DNA from: Janibacter endophyticus
GTDB lineage: Bacteria; Actinomycetota; Actinomycetes; Actinomycetales; Dermatophilaceae
DNA length: 64,000 bases
Reading direction: 5' to 3'
NCBI RefSeq assembly: GCF_016888335.1
Contig: NZ_JAFEJG010000004.1
Location: 310,001 to 374,000 of the forward strand
Under the pieces are notes generated by a model. That model worked only from the letters and a program-made list of their open reading frames with translations, had not been told where the DNA came from and did not search any database. Position 1 is the first letter of the stretch, and each line of letters opens with the position of its first letter. Shown one piece after another: positions 60,745 through 64,000 of the stretch. The translations under genes and the position numbers were made by a program.

Positions 60745-61065
60745 TCACCCGACCTGGAGCTCGCCCATCTCCTCCCAGCCGTCGCCGTCGACCTGACGGC
60801 TGACGATCTTCGGCGTGGCCGCGAGGTACTGCGGGAACTCGCGCTGCATCCTCGCGAAGTGCTCGCTCTGGACGTGCGGAGCGGCACCGTCGTCGTCGAA
60901 GGCCTCGACGAGCACGTACTCCGTCGGGTCGTCGACCGAGCGGGACCAGTCGAACCACTTGTTGCCGGGCTCGGCGCGCGTCGCCTCGGTGAACTCGCGG
61001 CTGATCTCCGGCCACGCGTCGGCGTGCTCGGGCTTCACGGGGAACTTCACGACGATGAGGATCAT
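60745..61065 (-). CDS. Antibiotic biosynthesis monooxygenase (ABM) domain protein
   Basis: 106 residues, dimeric ferredoxin-like fold: ILIVVKFPVKPEHADAW, then EPGNKWFDWSRSVDDP and YVLVEAFDDDGA, then AHVQSEHF-like HVQSEHFARMQREFP. YgiN/quinol monooxygenase-like. Substrate unknown. Confidence 0.8.
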   Translation of the reverse strand: MILIVVKFPVKPEHADAWPEISREFTEATRAEPGNKWFDWSRSVDDPTEYVLVEAFDDDGAAPHVQSEHFARMQREFPQYLAATPKIVSRQVDGDGWEEMGELQVG

Positions 61066-61167
61066 GCGTCCACCCTGGCAGAGGAGAGCGACTGCCGCTC
61101 TGCCTCCCAGCCGCCCTGTCTCTGCCGCCCTGCTCTCGCGAGCGGGCCCCTGCCCGGTCCGGACGCC

Positions 61168-62511
61168 TCAGCCGGCCCGGGGCCAGGCGATGAGCAGCTC
61201 TCGGTCGTACGACCCCGGGGTCAGGTCCCACACCACCTCGGGCGGGCCGGTCCCGGACGGGCCGCCGCCCTGGTCGAGGTAGCCGTGCAACCGGCGGGAG
61301 TGGACGATCGTGTGGTGCCGCTGGCACAGCAGCGCGGCGTTGCTCAGGTCGGAGGTCCCCCCGTCTGCCCAGTGGACGAGGTGGTGGGCATCGGTCCAGC
61401 GCGCCGGGGTGGTGCAGCCGGGGTAGGTGCAGCCCCCGTCCCGCAGCCACAGCGCCCGGGTCTGCCCCGCGGTGAAGAGCCGCACGGCCCGCCCCACGTC
61501 GAGGATCTCGCCCTGGCCGCCCAGCACGACCGGGACCACGTCGGCGTCGCACGCCAGGCGCCGGACGGTGGTCGGGTCGAGCAGCGCCCCGGAGTCGAGA
61601 CCGCCCGACGTCCGGCCCGCGAAGACCCCCGTCCGCAGGTCCTCGTAGCTCATCGACACCAGGAGCGTCGCCCTGGCGCCCCGACCGGCCCGGGTGTCCA
61701 TCGACCCGACCGCGGCCCGGACGATGTCGACCAGGGCATCTGCCCGACGCTGGTCGCTGGTGCGGAGGTCTCGCTCCACCACCCCGGTCTCCGGGTCCTC
61801 GCACGGCGCCGGCGCCGAGAGCGCCTCGATCGCCGCCTCGAAGGCTGCCGCCCCCTCCGGATCGAGGACGAGCCGGTACTCGTGAAGCCCGTCGTCGACG
61901 ACCGGCCGCGACAGCGCGCGGCCCCGACGCAGCCGGTCGTGCTCGTGCTCGAGCTCTTCCGGGAGGCCGTGGCGGGCGAGCAGCTCCGGACGTACCCGGC
62001 GGACCCCCTTCGCCCCCTCGAGCGCACCCATCTCGACCATCCCCGCCAGGACCGGGTCGCGGGCGCCCTCGGCCAGCCGCGACTCGATCCTCGAGATCTC
62101 GGAGATCACGACGTTCGCCACGCCGACGGTGATCCGGCCGGACTCGACGGCATCACGGACGAGCGCGTTGCAGGGGAGGCGGAGTGCCGTCACGGCGCGG
62201 GCGATCCGGGCCCCGCCCGAATGCAGCGCCCCCATAGCCCGCTGGGTGACCCAGGACGTCAAGGAGGCGGCGTCCGACTCGGCCACCACGCCCCGTGAGT
62301 GGGCCTCCGCCACGAGCGAGAACCGTGCCGCCTCCGCCCGGCGCACCAGCTCGTCCGCCAGACCGAGCAGCTCCTCGAGCTCGGTCGACCCGGCCTCGAA
62401 GAGCCGCTCCGCGAACCCGTCCAGCGCCTCGGTCGCGCCCTCCATCGCCCTCCGGCGCTCCCGGAGCGAGACCGCTGCGGGGCCGGGGTCGAAGAGGGGC
62501 GTTGCTGCCAT
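61168..62511 (-). CDS. DUF222-HNH endonuclease domain protein (13E12-like)
   Basis: 447 residues. The N-terminal and central DUF222 part (LVRRAEAARFSLVAEAHSRG, TSWVTQRAMGALHSGGARI, GRITVGVANVV) leads to an HNH nuclease at the C-terminus: GGCTYPGCTTPARWTDAHH, HWADGGTSDLSNAALLCQRH. It is the '13E12 repeat' type, common in multiple copies in actinobacteria. Start at ATG 62511 because homology begins at SLRERRRAMEGA. Confidence 0.85.
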   Translation of the reverse strand: MAATPLFDPGPAAVSLRERRRAMEGATEALDGFAERLFEAGSTELEELLGLADELVRRAEAARFSLVAEAHSRGVVAESDAASLTSWVTQRAMGALHSGGARIARAVTALRLPCNALVRDAVESGRITVGVANVVISEISRIESRLAEGARDPVLAGMVEMGALEGAKGVRRVRPELLARHGLPEELEHEHDRLRRGRALSRPVVDDGLHEYRLVLDPEGAAAFEAAIEALSAPAPCEDPETGVVERDLRTSDQRRADALVDIVRAAVGSMDTRAGRGARATLLVSMSYEDLRTGVFAGRTSGGLDSGALLDPTTVRRLACDADVVPVVLGGQGEILDVGRAVRLFTAGQTRALWLRDGGCTYPGCTTPARWTDAHHLVHWADGGTSDLSNAALLCQRHHTIVHSRRLHGYLDQGGGPSGTGPPEVVWDLTPGSYDRELLIAWPRAG

Positions 62512-62593
62512 GCACCAACACAACCAGACACCACCGACAACGCTGCGAGCTGATGACGTGCGGCGAGAGAGCAGCTCGGGGAGCGGACGGCTG

Positions 62594-62650
62594 CGCACCT
62601 CTGCGGCACGGTCGCACCTCTGCGACCCGGTCGAACCTCGTGGGACAGTT
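62594..62650. repeat. Three tandem 19-nt units upstream of the synthetase gene
   Basis: CGCACCTCTGCGGCACGGT, then CGCACCTCTGCGACCCGGT, then a degraded CGAACCTCGTGGGACAGTT that includes the likely -10. They sit in the gap between divergent starts 62511 and 62657. Confidence 0.6.
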
Positions 62651-62656
62651 GGCCGC

Positions 62657-63637
62657 ATGGCCTCCCCCACCCGCCGCGCGGTGAACCGCTACGCGGACTC
62701 GCACCGCTCCCTGCAGAGCGTGACCGACGACTTCGTCGCGCTCGTCACGGCGATGCTCGACGAGGCCGGCATCAACTACCTCAGCGTCGACGGCCGGACC
62801 AAGAGCGTCTCCTCCTTCGCCGGAAAGGTCCACCGCCGGGCCGCGGCCGGACGCCCCTACGCCGACCCGCTCACCGAGATCACCGACCAGGTCGGGGTCC
62901 GCGTCATCACCTATGTCGCGAGCGACGTGGCCGCCGTCGCCGAGCTGCTCGCCGACCAGCTCACCGTCCTCGACGACCGGGACCTCGGTCTCGAGACCGC
63001 CGACGAAGGTCGCTTCGGGTACGCAAGCCGCCATCTCCTCGTCTCGCGGGACACCGGCGACGACGTGGTCTACCAGCCGACACGCAGCGCCTCGGTGCAG
63101 CTGCGCACCGTGCTCCAGCACGCCTGGGCGGAGTTCGAGCACGACATCCGCTACAAGGGCACCGTCCCCGAGCAGCTCGTCGCCGACCTCGACCGGCGGT
63201 TCACCCTCGCCGCCGGGCTCATCGAGCTGGCCGACAAGGAGTTCTCCGCGATCCGCGACCGTGTCCAGGTCGACCTCGGCACGCAGCCGACCGACCCCGA
63301 CGACGAGGACGACCCGCGGATCGGCGCGCCCGAGCTCACCGCATTCCTCGCCGGCCGCTACTCGACCGCGGGCTGGTCGCGCACCGACCGTTACACATGG
63401 ATCAGCGGCGTCCTTCTCGAGCTGGGCATCACCTCGCTCGACGAGCTGAGCGGCATCCTCCAGGGGATCGACAGCTCCGAGGTGACCGCACGCATGGGCT
63501 ACCGGTACCCACCCGGCGCCGTGCGCCGGCTCGACGACGACCTGCTCCACCACTTCGGGCAGCGCTACGTCGAGCTCACCGGCAACGCCCACCGCCGCGA
63601 CTCGCTCACCGCGCGGCTCGCCCGGCTCCAGGGCTGA
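62657..63637 (+). CDS. RelA/SpoT-domain alarmone synthetase-like protein
   Basis: 326 residues with one RelA_SpoT synthetase domain: a basic SSFAGKVHRRA region, EITDQVGVRVITYVASD (catalytic strand), GYASRHLLVS and the closing VQLRTVLQHAWAEFEHDIRYK. No HD hydrolase or TGS domain, so it is a small-alarmone-synthetase-like enzyme that would make (p)ppGpp. The C-terminal ~90 residues have an unassigned helical part. The ATG has ACAGTT six bases upstream. Confidence 0.85.
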   Translation: MASPTRRAVNRYADSHRSLQSVTDDFVALVTAMLDEAGINYLSVDGRTKSVSSFAGKVHRRAAAGRPYADPLTEITDQVGVRVITYVASDVAAVAELLADQLTVLDDRDLGLETADEGRFGYASRHLLVSRDTGDDVVYQPTRSASVQLRTVLQHAWAEFEHDIRYKGTVPEQLVADLDRRFTLAAGLIELADKEFSAIRDRVQVDLGTQPTDPDDEDDPRIGAPELTAFLAGRYSTAGWSRTDRYTWISGVLLELGITSLDELSGILQGIDSSEVTARMGYRYPPGAVRRLDDDLLHHFGQRYVELTGNAHRRDSLTARLARLQG

Positions 63638-63964
63638 GCGGGACCACTCCTTCGCCCCCTCGCGTCGCGGGCGAGGCCCCCTTCCGGAGGCACCCGGCCC
63701 ACCCCGTCTTGGTCACGAACTGGTAAAGACGAGACAAAACCTTTACGCTCACTTCTGCCTCCCACCAGGGAGGACACCTCACGGCACGCCGAGTCCCGCC
63801 AGCCGCGAGGGTGCCCCTGCACCAACATGGCGGGAGCGGGGGACCCACTTCTCCGGCCAGCATCCAGCTGGCCTCGGGGTGAAGCCGGGTCGTCCATCGT
63901 GACGGCCGGCCGGGTGATCTCCACCCGAACCCGACAGCTCACCCCGAAGGCGCTGGAGACACAC
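63638..63964. other. 327-bp gap holding a riboswitch
   Basis: From 63638 to about 63780 it holds a small hairpin (CCTCGC/GCGAGG at 63658-63676) and AT-richer promoter sequence (GGTAAAGACG, AAAACCTTTACG). The rest is the riboswitch. Confidence 0.6.
63785..63955 (+). promoter_or_regulatory. Cyclic di-AMP riboswitch (ydaO-yuaA type)
   Basis: Conserved blocks in the right order: GCCGAGTCCCG, GCGGGGGACCCA, CTCGGGGTGAAGCCGGG, then CCCGAACCCGACAGCTCACC and GAAGGCG, which closes on the opening CGCC. This is the ydaO aptamer that senses c-di-AMP; in actinobacteria it precedes genes for cell-wall hydrolases and resuscitation factors. Confidence 0.82.
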
Positions 63965-64000
63965 ATGACCTCTTATGTCGGGCGCCACCGCGCGCCGAAG
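63965..64000 (+). CDS. Start of a probable secreted cell-wall protein (3' end outside window)
   Basis: Only 12 residues are visible: MTSYVGRHRAPK, a basic stretch that would fit the n-region of a signal peptide. With the c-di-AMP riboswitch just upstream, an Rpf-like or NlpC/P60-type peptidoglycan hydrolase is expected. The identity rests on context, since most of the gene is missing. Confidence 0.5.
   Translation, partial: MTSYVGRHRAPK

Noticed and set aside
61168-62511. Intein, homing endonuclease or transposon from the HNH motif
   Set aside because: The DUF222-HNH architecture is a stand-alone actinobacterial family with no flanking repeats or host gene interruption.
62594-62650. CRISPR array
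   Set aside because: Units of 19 nt are directly adjacent with no spacers, and no cas gene is in the window.

Overview
The window is about 71-73% G+C, with strong C/G bias at third codon positions, many GTG starts, ATGA/GTGA gene overlaps and several leaderless-type promoters. Together with RecBCD, a mycothiol-type maleylpyruvate isomerase family protein, a TipA-like MerR regulator, a 13E12-like DUF222-HNH protein and a c-di-AMP riboswitch ahead of a probable secreted cell-wall protein, this points to a high-GC actinobacterium. Protein flavour suggests Micrococcales, perhaps Intrasporangiaceae, but the placement is inference. Content is chromosomal; no phage, plasmid, CRISPR or transposase gene was seen.

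The centrepiece is 5.9-19.1 kb, a selenocysteine (Sec) locus. fdhA (5900..9241) carries an in-frame TGA at 6461-6463, followed 11 nt later by a hairpin that closely matches the E. coli fdhF SECIS. fdhB, an NrfD-type membrane subunit and an OFA-family formate/oxalate-type transporter follow on the same strand. Beyond a converging gene lie rhodanese, selD and tRNA-Sec (minus strand) and, divergently, selA-selB (plus strand). The locus therefore holds the selenophosphate donor, the Sec tRNA, the Sec synthase, the Sec-specific elongation factor and the selenoprotein. No serS, fdhD or molybdenum cofactor genes are present. A SelO-family pseudokinase at 48.1 kb ends in Cys where animal SelO has Sec.

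Other regions. 0-5.3 kb: SDR fragment, Cys-tRNA(Pro) deacylase, GNAT, lipase-like hydrolase, PabC-like lyase, cysteine desulfurase-like protein and a membrane ABM protein, then a decayed HpcH/HpaI aldolase fragment. 19-23.4 kb: DUF952, LLM oxidoreductase, PPK2, DUF3105 and DUF305. 23.4-32.1 kb: a compact recC-recB-recD operon. 32.2-35.7 kb: secreted zinc protease, DrrAB-type ABC exporter, and a DUF4396 membrane protein behind a CsoR-like palindrome. 35.7-36.3 kb: a broken VapBC module. 36.4-47.8 kb: hydrolases, CoxG-like protein, a frameshifted GH3 glucosidase, VOC protein, TipA-like regulator, acyl-CoA synthetase, P-loop GTPase and UbiB-like kinase. 47.8-54.9 kb: SelO, MarR with a divergent DinB-like protein, a GNAT-Nudix fusion, an ABC-ABC-TetR operon with a palindrome over the first start codon, TfoX and LysE. 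55-64 kb: a 2OG-Fe(II) oxygenase/class III aminotransferase pair, a slipin-like SPFH gene preceded by a tRNA-like RNA fold, SDR, PIG-L deacetylase behind a second CsoR-like palindrome, DUF222-HNH, a RelA/SpoT-type synthetase and the riboswitch.

Two sequence-level signals run across the window. A short imperfect palindrome (about 30-37 bp, CCCTTCGAGGCTC...TCGCACCTCAGG) occurs at least eight times, six of them in frame inside genes (pabC, fdhB, the nrfD-like gene, the 13345 gene, recB, tetR). The word CGAAGGGG/CCCCTTCG also looks strongly over-represented in genes and terminators alike.
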